DNA of 8,180 bases from Nitrospira sp. Lineage in GTDB: Bacteria; Nitrospirota; Nitrospiria; Nitrospirales; Nitrospiraceae. How positions within the stretch are numbered: position 1 is the stretch's first letter; each line of letters opens with the position of its first letter. The stretch lies in the NCBI GenBank assembly GCA_025935475.1, contig JAICVE010000117.1, positions 1 to 8,180 on the forward strand, read 5' to 3'. A model generated the notes under the pieces. That model was not told the DNA's origin. It saw nothing but the letters and a program-made list of their open reading frames with translations, and made no database searches. A program made the translations under genes and the position numbers. Shown here one piece after another: positions 1 to 5,897 of the stretch.

Positions 1-12
1 ATCTGCGTTCAT
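1..12 (-). CDS. First four codons of a gene leaving the window
   Basis: Reading leftwards, an ATG at 12-10 is followed by codons for Asn-Ala-Asp before the window ends. It is preceded by an almost ideal Shine-Dalgarno sequence (AAGGAGGAG, minus strand, at 28-20) with a 7-base spacer, which is the best ribosome binding site in the window. The gene lies 49 bp downstream of the BON-domain gene on the same strand and may share its transcript. Nothing can be said about its product from four codons. The call rests on the start signal alone. Confidence 0.6.
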
Positions 13-19
13 AGCCTTG

Positions 20-28
20 CTCCTCCTT
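20..28 (-). promoter_or_regulatory. Strong ribosome binding site for the gene leaving at the left edge
   Basis: On the minus strand the bases read AAGGAGGAG, close to a full match to the 16S anti-Shine-Dalgarno, 7 bases before an ATG at 12-10. This site is the only evidence that a real gene starts there. Confidence 0.65.
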
Positions 29-61
29 CTTGTATGGGCATTTCTCGCCACTCCTTCCACT

Positions 62-445
62 CTATCTCGCAGAAGATGGCGCCAATGCTGGATGTTTCCC
101 TGGCGGACAGGGGAACATGCCCGAGGCATTTGGAGGAAGTGAGAAAATCTGGGGAGCTATGTTTTCCGTGAAGATCTCGGCCGTTTGCGTATTGACGACG
201 CTCAGGCGGTTGCGAATGGCTTTCACACCGAGGACCGTCTCGGCCAGGTGCGTTGCCTCGCGTGGAGCGAAGGGACTCATGGCCGCGCCTTCAAGCGTCA
301 CTGCGCCTTGATTGACGTGGACGACGATCAGATGGTTGGCGGTCAGTGGGCTCGTACGCATGGCTTCCGCGATCGCGGTCTGCACTTGCACATTGTCGGG
401 CTTTTCTGCGGCCGACTGGGCAGCCATGGCGCTGACCGCTACCAA
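62..445 (-). CDS. Small exported BON-domain protein, signal peptide out of frame with its likely ATG
   Basis: The open frame gives 127 residues from a TTG at 445. Residues about 18-86 match a single BON domain: an amphipathic helix (VQTAIAEAMRTSP), a strand pair (LIVVHVNQGAVTLEG), a second helix and the closing strand (VKAIRNRLSVV). The remaining 40 residues are a Pro-rich tail. BON domains are known from periplasmic and outer-membrane proteins such as OsmY, where they are thought to bind membranes or partners. Upstream in the same frame lie codons for a hydrophobic run (LLVVVVLSRLVAVSAMA), a typical signal-peptide core, but no ATG, GTG or TTG precedes it before the stop at 508-506. An ATG at 483-481 sits in another frame and would fit if one base were missing near 470-475. 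The TTG start shown is therefore doubtful. The gene follows glgX on the same strand. Confidence 0.6.
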   Translation of the reverse strand: MVAVSAMAAQSAAEKPDNVQVQTAIAEAMRTSPLTANHLIVVHVNQGAVTLEGAAMSPFAPREATHLAETVLGVKAIRNRLSVVNTQTAEIFTENIAPQIFSLPPNASGMFPCPPGKHPALAPSSAR

Positions 446-519
446 TCTCGAGAGGACGACGACGACCAGGAGGACAGCCTCATAGCCTCCGTCGATTACG
501 ACAGATTAGGCTTCACTCG

Positions 520-2697
520 TCATGGGCTGGCACCGGGAAATCCCCTCAGAGAGGGGCGAATCGGCACTGCCGCTTCGATCTGCATCAATGCGAGCGACCG
601 GCCCTTGAGATCGTAGTGGCTACCGTCCGTGATCAACGGGGCGTGGGCGGGCATGACGTCCTGGAACGTATTCAGCACGAGCTGCCACGGCACATTCGCC
701 GGCGGCGTTGGAAGCATGAACTGAATCGGTTCATGGTGAGCGTTGATCAGCAGCAAAAACGTGTCGTCGAGAATCGGATTGCCCAGGTGATCCTTTTCCT
801 CGATGCGGTCACCCGCCAGTCTGACACCCAGGCAACGGACATAGCCCTGCTTCCAATCGTCTTCGGTCATTTCCTGCCCGTCAGGGCGAAACCACGACAG
901 ATCCTTGATGTCGGCGCCATAGATACTGCGGCCCTGAAAGAATTGCCGGCGACGAAAGACCGGATGGGCCGCACGCAACATGATCAACGAGCTGGTGAAG
1001 GTGAAGAGCGCCTGCTCCTCGCTCGAGATGTCCCAATTGAACCAGCTGATCTCATTGTCTTGGCAGTAGGCGTTGTTGTTCCCATGCTGCGTCCGCCCAA
1101 TTTCGTCGCCTCCGCAAATCATCGGTACACCTTGAGACAGCAGGAGAGTCGCCAGCATATTACGCTGCTGCCGTGCCCTCAATTCCCGGATGGCCGGATC
1201 ATCGGTCGGCCCTTCGACCCCGCAATTCCAGCTCTGGTTGTCGTCGGAACCGTCCTTGTTGTCTTCCTGGTTGGCTTCGTTGTGCTTCTGATCGTATGAC
1301 ACCAGATCGCGCAGAGTGAAGCCGTCGTGGGCGACGACGAAGTTGATGCTGGCGAACGGTTTGCGCCCGCTGCCTTCATACAGATCGCTGCTCCCGGACA
1401 GACGATACGCCAACTCACTCGTTTGCCCTCCGTCACCCTTCCAATAGCGCCTGATGGTATCCCGGTACTTGCCGTTCCATTCCGCCCACCCGGCGGGGAA
1501 GTTTCCGACCTGATAGCCGCCTTCGCCGATGTCCCATGGTTCGGCGATGAGTTTGAGCTGTGACAGGACAGGATCCTGCTGAATAATGTCCAAGAAGCCG
1601 CCGAGTCGGTCCACGTCGTGCAGCTCGCGGGCTAGCGCCGCCGCCAGATCGAACCGGAAGCCATCCACATGCATCTCAAGCGCCCAGTACCGGAGGCTAT
1701 CCATGATGAGCTGAAGCGTTCGCTGATGCTGGACGTTGAGCGTGTTTCCTGTGCCCGTGTAGTCGAGGTAATACCGCGGTTGATCGGGCATGAGGCGGTA
1801 ATAGGCCGCATTGTCGATGCCTCGGAACGATAGTGTGGGACCGAGGTGATTTCCTTCGGCAGTATGATTGTACACGACATCAAGAATGACCTCGATGCCG
1901 GCGCTGTGCAGCGTCCTCACCATGGTTTTGAATTGATTGACCGCGTGCTCGGGATGCGTCGCATAACGCAGTTCTGGCGCAAAAAATCCGATGGTGTTGT
2001 AGCCCCAATAGTTGGTCAAACCTTTGTCGACCAGGTGCTTGTCGGCGACGAAGGCATGCACCGGCAGCAATTCAATCGCCGTCACGCCGAGCCGCTGGAG
2101 ATACTCGATGACAGGCCTCGCCGCCAATCCCGCGTAGGTGCCTCGTAGCGCTTCCTGGATCAGCGGATGTTTCGCGGTGAAGCCCTTGACATGCATTTCA
2201 TAGATGACGGTTTCACTCCACGGGCGCCGAAGGGGCTTGTCCTCTCCCCAGGTAAACGCCTGCTCGACGACGACCGATTTGGGAACCAGCGAGGCATTGT
2301 TGCGCTCGTCGAATGACAGATCGGCGTCAGGATGTCCGATGGTGTAACCGAACATCGAATCTGACCAGCGCAAGTCGCCGTGGAAGGCCTTCGCGTACGG
2401 GTCGATCAACAGCTTGTTCGGATTGAAACGGTGGCCGGCTTGCGGGTCATACGGCCCGCTCACGCGAAAGCCGTAGAGTTGTCCTGGCCGGGCCTCGGGA
2501 AGGAAGACATGCCACACCTGATTTGTGCGCTCTTCAATTCGAATGGCGTGCGTTTCTTTCTCCTGGTCGGGATGGTCAAACAGACACAGTTCCACGCCCG
2601 TCGCATTTTCGGAAAACAGCGCGAAGTTCACGCCTTCGCCGTCCCAGGTCGCGCCTAACGGATAGGGGTGACCGGGCCGCGTCGTCACACGTGGCAT
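520..2697 (-). CDS. glgX: Glycogen debranching enzyme GlgX (GH13 isoamylase type)
   Basis: A complete 725-residue protein of the usual GlgX/TreX length (about 650-750). It hydrolyses alpha-1,6 branch points of phosphorylase-trimmed glycogen in the cytoplasm, releasing short maltooligosaccharides. Residues about 10-105 form a CBM48-type N-terminal domain (GATWDGEGVNFALFSENA, then FNPNKLLIDPYAKA). The TIM barrel shows all four GH13 regions: region I DVVYNH at 273-278, region II GFRFD at 346-350 with nucleophile Asp350, region III AEPWD with acid/base Glu386, and region IV with His457-Asp458. The debranching-type stretch CGGDEIGRTQHGNNNAYCQDN is present around 528-547. The C-terminal beta domain runs from about 600. 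The ATG at 2697 has GAGGGAG seven bases upstream. It lies 121 bp behind the ferritin-like gene and just ahead of the BON-domain gene, all on one strand. No residue looks damaged. Confidence 0.96.
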   Translation of the reverse strand: MPRVTTRPGHPYPLGATWDGEGVNFALFSENATGVELCLFDHPDQEKETHAIRIEERTNQVWHVFLPEARPGQLYGFRVSGPYDPQAGHRFNPNKLLIDPYAKAFHGDLRWSDSMFGYTIGHPDADLSFDERNNASLVPKSVVVEQAFTWGEDKPLRRPWSETVIYEMHVKGFTAKHPLIQEALRGTYAGLAARPVIEYLQRLGVTAIELLPVHAFVADKHLVDKGLTNYWGYNTIGFFAPELRYATHPEHAVNQFKTMVRTLHSAGIEVILDVVYNHTAEGNHLGPTLSFRGIDNAAYYRLMPDQPRYYLDYTGTGNTLNVQHQRTLQLIMDSLRYWALEMHVDGFRFDLAAALARELHDVDRLGGFLDIIQQDPVLSQLKLIAEPWDIGEGGYQVGNFPAGWAEWNGKYRDTIRRYWKGDGGQTSELAYRLSGSSDLYEGSGRKPFASINFVVAHDGFTLRDLVSYDQKHNEANQEDNKDGSDDNQSWNCGVEGPTDDPAIRELRARQQRNMLATLLLSQGVPMICGGDEIGRTQHGNNNAYCQDNEISWFNWDISSEEQALFTFTSSLIMLRAAHPVFRRRQFFQGRSIYGADIKDLSWFRPDGQEMTEDDWKQGYVRCLGVRLAGDRIEEKDHLGNPILDDTFLLLINAHHEPIQFMLPTPPANVPWQLVLNTFQDVMPAHAPLITDGSHYDLKGRSLALMQIEAAVPIRPSLRGFPGASP

Positions 2698-2818
2698 AGC
2701 ATCGCTCCCTCATGTTCGTCGCCGATCTTGTGGCGTTCCTCTCGTACGACTCCTCCCGCAGTATCCAAAGACACGTTGCCCACCCTCCGAGTGATGTGAA
2801 GAGCCCGCCGTCGTCCAT

Positions 2819-3352
2819 TTAGGATTTCGCGAGCAGACTCGCGAGATCCTCCGCATGCTCTTCTTCCTTCGCGGTAATCTCTTCAAGCAGTCGTCTGGTC
2901 GTGGGATCATCGCCGCCGATGTAGTCAATCATCTGCCGATAGCTGTCGATGGCGATGCGTTCGGCCACGAGATCCTCCCTAATCATATCTTCCAGAGTGG
3001 TCCCTTCGGCGTACTGGGAGTGGCTGCGGTCCAGTAGACCTTCGGGGGAAAGATTCGGCTGACCGCCTAACTGGACGATCCGCTCGGCGATCGCATCCGC
3101 GTGCTCTTGCTCTTCTTTGGCGTGTTCAAGGAATTCGCTCTTCACGCTTTCCGAACTCATACCTTGCGCCATGAAGTAATGCCGCTTATAGCGTAATGTG
3201 CAGACCAACTCGGTGGCGAGCGCATCGTTGAGCAGACGGAGAACGACCGGCGCTTTCGCCTTATAGCCGGGCGTCATCGCGCCATTCTCTATGTGACGAC
3301 GTGCACGTTCGCGAATGGTCTTGACATCGAGAACAAATTGTTGGTCCTGCAT
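2819..3352 (-). CDS. Bacterioferritin-like di-iron protein, probably without haem
   Basis: A 177-residue four-helix ferritin-like protein, expected to store or detoxify iron in the cytoplasm. The metal ligands line up with bacterioferritin: Glu48 (in TELVCTLRY), Glu81-x-x-His84 (EEQEHAD), Glu131 (DLVAERIAI) and Glu163-x-x-His166 (KEEEHAED). The 33-residue gap from Glu48 to Glu81 equals that between Glu18 and Glu51 of E. coli Bfr. The LGGQPNL turn is also shared. The Met that binds haem in Bfr (Met52) is Gln82 here, so haem binding is unlikely. About 30 extra N-terminal residues precede the first helix. I chose the ATG at 3352 because AAGGAGG lies five bases before it. The open frame continues upstream to 3520, but that part has no such signal and no family similarity. 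It is first in the leftward gene row with glgX. Confidence 0.88.
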   Translation of the reverse strand: MQDQQFVLDVKTIRERARRHIENGAMTPGYKAKAPVVLRLLNDALATELVCTLRYKRHYFMAQGMSSESVKSEFLEHAKEEQEHADAIAERIVQLGGQPNLSPEGLLDRSHSQYAEGTTLEDMIREDLVAERIAIDSYRQMIDYIGGDDPTTRRLLEEITAKEEEHAEDLASLLAKS

Positions 3353-3630
3353 GGCAGCCTCCTTATCGTCAGTCGTGACGAAACTGTGTGTGCTGTATGT
3401 CGGTGCAGACGGTGAATGCCGGATAGGAGAGAGGACTCGGGCACACAATCGACCTGTTACGCTGCACGGGTGAGCATCCGATCTGACACCAAGGGGCCGT
3501 TGCTCACGATCATCTGCCAAGCTCTTCGCCCCAAGCGTGCCAGCCTGACCGAAGCGGCCTTTTGCTGGAAGAACGCCCAGTTATTGGACATTAGAACGCA
3601 TCCGACTCCCACATCTTTGACTAACGTAAG

Positions 3631-3669
3631 CCGAGTGGGCAGGTCCCGACACTCGGAGTACCCCGAGTG
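3631..3669. repeat. Three alternating copies of CCGAGTG/CACTCGG
   Basis: CCGAGTG at 3631-3637, its reverse complement CACTCGG at 3650-3656, and CCGAGTG again at 3663-3669. The middle copy can pair with either neighbour. The right pair forms CACTCGG-AGTACC-CCGAGTG, a perfect 7-bp inverted repeat with a 6-base spacer. This may be a regulator site or a pair of mutually exclusive RNA hairpins. The pairing is seen directly and the function is inferred. Confidence 0.5.
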
Positions 3670-3683
3670 CTCAAGGGTATCAG

Positions 3684-3699
3684 CTAGGGGATGGCCTAG
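3684..3699. repeat. Inverted repeat CTAGG-N6-CCTAG
   Basis: Perfect 5-bp arms with a 6-base spacer, the same spacer length as the repeats on either side (3650-3669 and 3710-3725). On its own it could be chance. In this series it is a candidate protein-binding site upstream of the response regulator gene. Confidence 0.35.
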
Positions 3700-3709
3700 T
3701 TCTCGCATA

Positions 3710-3725
3710 TACCTAAGTCGAGGTA
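3710..3725. promoter_or_regulatory. NarL-like inverted repeat upstream of the response regulator
   Basis: TACCTAA-GT-CGAGGTA can be read as two heptamers facing each other across 2 bp, the 7-2-7 layout that NarL and NarP bind in enterobacteria (heptamer consensus TACYYMT). The first five bases of each heptamer fit the consensus, while the last two are loose. It lies about 93 bp before a gene for a NarL/FixJ-family regulator, which makes autoregulation possible. A 5-bp-arm repeat can arise by chance and the binding preference of this protein is unknown. Confidence 0.3.
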
Positions 3726-3758
3726 AAAAAAGAGTGCGGTTTATTTCCTTGAACCGAA

Positions 3759-3796
3759 GGCCGAGTTTGTACCATGATGAGGGGCGGCCCTTTTTT
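3759..3796 (+). terminator. Possible leader terminator before the first response regulator
   Basis: GGCCG (3759-3763) pairs with CGGCC (3785-3789), and the pairing can extend to AAGGCCG against CGGCCCTT with one bulged base. Six T residues follow at 3791-3796. The loop is long (21 bases), so the stem is only moderately stable. It ends 21 bp before the ATG at 3818 and could attenuate transcription into the gene. A competing small stem, CCTT (3747-3750) with AAGG (3757-3760), would block it. Confidence 0.3.
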
Positions 3797-3817
3797 GGCT
3801 GAATTGGACGAACATCC

Positions 3818-4477
3818 ATGTCTTTACATACGCACACGGCAAAAGTACTCCTGGTGGACGACCACCCTCTCGTCTTGGAGAGCATCCGCCAGCTGCTCGA
3901 ACCTCACTTCACCATCGTCGGGATGGTGCAAGATTCCGGCGAGATCATCAGCCGGGCATTAGAGCAACGTCCGGATGTCATCTTATTGGATGCCTGCATG
4001 CCCGGTCTCAGCGGGTTTGCGGCGACCAAGCAACTGAAAAAGCTGCTTCCATCCGTCAAGGTAATCCTTGTCACGATGCTCACGGAAGCCATCTCTATCA
4101 GCGAGGCATTCCGGGCCGGTGCAAGCGGCTACGTGCTGAAGCAATCGGCCTCGGATGAACTCCACGCGGCAATCGAGAGTGTGCTGGCAAACAAGCGTTT
4201 CTTATCCAAAAAGATTGATGCGGAAGTACGAGAAGCGGTGGAGCACGAATGGTTCAGACCGGAAGGGTACTCAAGCGATTTGACGGGCCGCCAACGGGAG
4301 ATTTTGGTGTTGCTGGCCGAAGGACGGTCGACACGGGTTATTGCGCAGCAGCTCAACATTTCGATGAAAACGGTCGAGTTTCACAAGGCCAACATCACGC
4401 GAAAGCTCGGCGTTCATACCACATCGGATTTGATCAAGTTCGCCCTCGCCCAAGGCATCACCACGCTACAGTTCTAA
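3818..4477 (+). CDS. NarL/FixJ-family response regulator (REC plus LuxR-type HTH)
   Basis: A 219-residue DNA-binding response regulator, activated by phosphorylation from a histidine kinase. The receiver domain covers residues about 8-125: acidic pair Asp14-Asp15 (LVDDHP), phospho-acceptor Asp58 (ILLDACMPG), Thr86 (VTM) and Lys108 (YVLKQS). After a linker, the LuxR/GerE-type helix-turn-helix runs from about 153 to 215 (LTGRQREILVLLAEG, then MKTVEFHKANITRKLGV as the recognition region). All expected switch residues are present. An upstream stop at 3800-3802 limits the start, and the ATG at 3818 leaves a normal short N-terminus, although its ribosome binding site is weak (GGACGA). No kinase gene is adjacent. 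It converges with a paralogous regulator at 4597-5262. Target genes cannot be told from sequence. Confidence 0.93.
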   Translation: MSLHTHTAKVLLVDDHPLVLESIRQLLEPHFTIVGMVQDSGEIISRALEQRPDVILLDACMPGLSGFAATKQLKKLLPSVKVILVTMLTEAISISEAFRAGASGYVLKQSASDELHAAIESVLANKRFLSKKIDAEVREAVEHEWFRPEGYSSDLTGRQREILVLLAEGRSTRVIAQQLNISMKTVEFHKANITRKLGVHTTSDLIKFALAQGITTLQF

Positions 4478-4494
4478 GCCGAGATTCCCCGTTT

Positions 4495-4578
4495 CGGATC
4501 TCACATTGTGCATCAAATGTTGACGACACAGGCAGGATCTTGCCCAAGTCTGGGATTTGATCCGAGATGTGAAATCCG
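4495..4578. repeat. Nested inverted repeats between the two convergent regulators
   Basis: CGGATCTCACAT (4495-4506) pairs with ATGTGAAATCCG (4567-4578), 12 bp with one mismatch. Inside it ATCAAAT (4512-4518) pairs perfectly with ATTTGAT (4555-4561), and in the centre GGCA (4531-4534) pairs with TGCC (4541-4544) around GGATCT. Together these fold the gap between the genes into one long stepped stem in either transcript. No T-run follows it on either strand, so it is not a standard terminator. It shares three bases with the hairpin at 4576-4596, so the two cannot form fully at once. Confidence 0.5.
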
Positions 4579-4596
4579 CAATTGAGACAATTGCGG
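4576..4596 (-). terminator. Perfect 9-bp hairpin next to the stop codon of the second regulator
   Basis: CCGCAATTG (4576-4584) and CAATTGCGG (4588-4596) are exact reverse complements around a 3-base loop, starting on the base directly after the TAG stop (4599-4597, minus strand). In that direction it is followed by ATTTCA and not a run of T, so intrinsic termination would be weak. It may instead protect the 3' end of the message. The hairpin is certain as sequence; the terminator role is a guess. Confidence 0.5.
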
Positions 4597-5262
4597 CTAG
4601 TGGATTGAGGTCAGCCCTGCTGCGATCGCGTATTTTGTCAGTTCTGCGGCCGTCCGGAGCCTCAACTCCTTCATGATGCGCGTTTTGTGAAACTCCACGG
4701 TCTTCACAGAGACGTTGAGAATTGAAGCGATTTCTTTGGTCGCCTTTCCCTCGGCGACCAACTGCAACACTTCCCGCTGCCGCGAGCTCAATGTCTGGGC
4801 GAATCCCACGTTGACCTCTCCTGGTGCGGATCCGGACGACGGATTGACCGCCTGATCAACGAGGCTCTGAGCCACCATGGGCGAAACGAACGTGCGTCCT
4901 TTTACGACTTCGCGGATGGCTTGGACCAATTCGGAGCCCACGGACTGTTTCAGCACGTAGCCGGAGACACCCACACGGAACGCTTGCGTTACGAAGTTAG
5001 GCTCCGAGTGCATGGTCAACACGATGATTTTGAGATTGGGATTGTTCTTTTTCAGCTGCTGGGAAGCATCAAGGCCGTTTAACAACGGGAGGGAAATGTC
5101 GACCACGACGATATCGGGTTGAAGTTTTCCTGCCGCTGCCACCAGTGAACGACCATCGGCCACAATGCCGACCAATTCGTATTCCGGTTCCAACAGCTTC
5201 TGAATGCCCTCCGCCACGAGGACGTGATCATCTGCAAGTAGAATCCGATAGGTTTCAGACAT
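4597..5262 (-). CDS. NarL/FixJ-family response regulator, paralogue of the 3818-4477 gene
   Basis: A 221-residue response regulator with the same layout as its convergent neighbour. Receiver domain, residues about 5-122: Asp11-Asp12 (LADDHV), phospho-acceptor Asp55 (VVVDISLP), Thr83 (LTM) and Lys105 (YVLKQS). The LuxR-type helix-turn-helix spans about 156-218 (LSSRQREVLQLVAEG, then VKTVEFHKTRIMKELRL). The two proteins share many stretches (LLEP, QLKK, SGYVLKQS, KTVEFHK), which points to an old duplication, but the linkers differ. I chose the ATG at 5262 because GAGGGTG lies six bases upstream. A GTG at 5271 would add three residues but falls inside that site. No histidine kinase is adjacent. 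A possible -24/-12 promoter lies 30-45 bp upstream. Confidence 0.92.
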   Translation of the reverse strand: MSETYRILLADDHVLVAEGIQKLLEPEYELVGIVADGRSLVAAAGKLQPDIVVVDISLPLLNGLDASQQLKKNNPNLKIIVLTMHSEPNFVTQAFRVGVSGYVLKQSVGSELVQAIREVVKGRTFVSPMVAQSLVDQAVNPSSGSAPGEVNVGFAQTLSSRQREVLQLVAEGKATKEIASILNVSVKTVEFHKTRIMKELRLRTAAELTKYAIAAGLTSIH

Positions 5263-5291
5263 AGGGGTCACCCTCGCAAGGATTAGGGAAA

Positions 5292-5307
5292 CGCTAGTGC
5301 CTTGCCA
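5292..5307 (-). promoter_or_regulatory. Possible sigma-54 (-24/-12) promoter for the second regulator
   Basis: On the minus strand TGGCAAGGCACTAGCG keeps the invariant GG-N10-GC spacing and resembles TGGCAC-N5-TTGC with two mismatches. Transcription would begin near 5282, giving a leader of about 20 bases before the ATG at 5262 with the ribosome binding site inside it. Short consensus matches are common by chance, and no enhancer-binding protein gene is in view. Confidence 0.3.
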
Positions 5308-5706
5308 GTGTATGAAAGAAGTGTACCTGGCTTATATACTCAGTCTCAAGGGCATCAATAGGGCCCTAAGCAAGGGGTTCCCCGAGGACGCGGGCCGCTG
5401 ACTGCGGGTTGAGTGTGGCCGGATGGCTACATCACGTTCACGTCTTGGCGGTTTCCTCAAAAGGTATACGGGTTTCTCCTCAGCTCTGAATTCGCTCGAT
5501 CGAGGGCCGGCCTTCCCGTACATGAACCCAGTGGTTCGATGGCTCTCTACGCTCATGAATTCTTTCGGCGATCTTTCTTGTGACGTTGTTGGACTAGTCT
5601 CGGAAATAGATCTGCAGAAGAAGAGCAAATTGCAACCCTAAATTGGCCGACTCATACCATCTGAGCGCTCGACAAGGGTGATCCCGCGCACTGCGTCGAC
5701 TCGTTC

Positions 5707-5756
5707 GGACAACCTGTCTTTTAGGACCCTGTTTCAGGACACGTTGTCCTGCTTTT
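5707..5756 (+). terminator. Terminator-like hairpin with a competing upstream pairing
   Basis: CAGGACA (5735-5741) and TGTCCTG (5745-5751) form a perfect 7-bp stem with a 3-base loop, followed by CTTTTC, which resembles an intrinsic terminator on the plus strand. Upstream, GGACAAC (5707-5713) is an exact complement of GTTGTCC (5743-5749) and would break the terminator stem by pairing with the same bases. This either/or layout is that of an attenuator. It would act on any transcript coming from 5300-5700 toward the lactonase-like gene. The T-run is short. Confidence 0.4.
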
Positions 5757-5853
5757 CCCCACCCTCTCTGGCAGCAACCCTTGAAAACTTCCAGATTGTC
5801 CCCACTACGCGAGCGGTGCGGTTCTTGCTGAGTGACGGCAACGCGCCTGTCTA

Positions 5854-5887
5854 TCGGTGCAACGCGAGTGAGGCCGCGAGGCACCGA
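5854..5887 (+). repeat. Leader stem upstream of the lactonase-like gene
   Basis: TCGGTGC (5854-5860) and GCACCGA (5881-5887) are perfect 7-bp complements with a 20-base loop. With the stem at 5898-5934 it gives the 5' leader of the lactonase-like gene two adjacent structures. I could not match them to a known riboswitch class. Confidence 0.4.
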
Positions 5888-5897
5888 CGACCATTCA

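Larger units (their letters stand above)
3353..3817. other. 465-bp divergent intergenic region
   Basis: This lies between the starts of the ferritin-like gene (leftward) and the first response regulator (rightward) and must hold both promoters. Open frames of 128 codons (plus, from 3416) and 142 codons (minus, from 3885) cross it, but their products are Arg/Ser-rich, resemble no family I know and have no good ribosome binding sites, so I treat them as chance. The half nearest the regulator holds three inverted repeats (3631-3725) and a possible terminator (3759-3796), listed separately. I could not pick out a convincing sigma-70 promoter. Confidence 0.6.

Noticed and set aside
185..616. 143-codon plus-strand open frame across the BON gene and the end of glgX
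   Set aside because: It is antisense to both genes, has no ribosome binding site and no domain pattern.
616..1299. 227-codon open frame on the plus strand inside glgX
   Set aside because: It lies entirely antisense to an intact, fully motif-supported glgX and its product resembles nothing. It follows from codon bias on the other strand.
3353..3520. Longer start for the ferritin-like gene (233 residues)
   Set aside because: The extra 56 residues have no family similarity, and the ATG at 3352 has AAGGAGG five bases before it.
3416..3885. Opposing open frames of 128 and 142 codons in the divergent region
   Set aside because: They overlap each other, are Arg/Ser-rich, lack ribosome binding sites and fill what must be promoter space for two real genes.
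5263..5271. GTG start for the second response regulator
   Set aside because: It overlaps the GAGGGTG ribosome binding site serving the ATG at 5262, and the three added residues have no role in the receiver domain.
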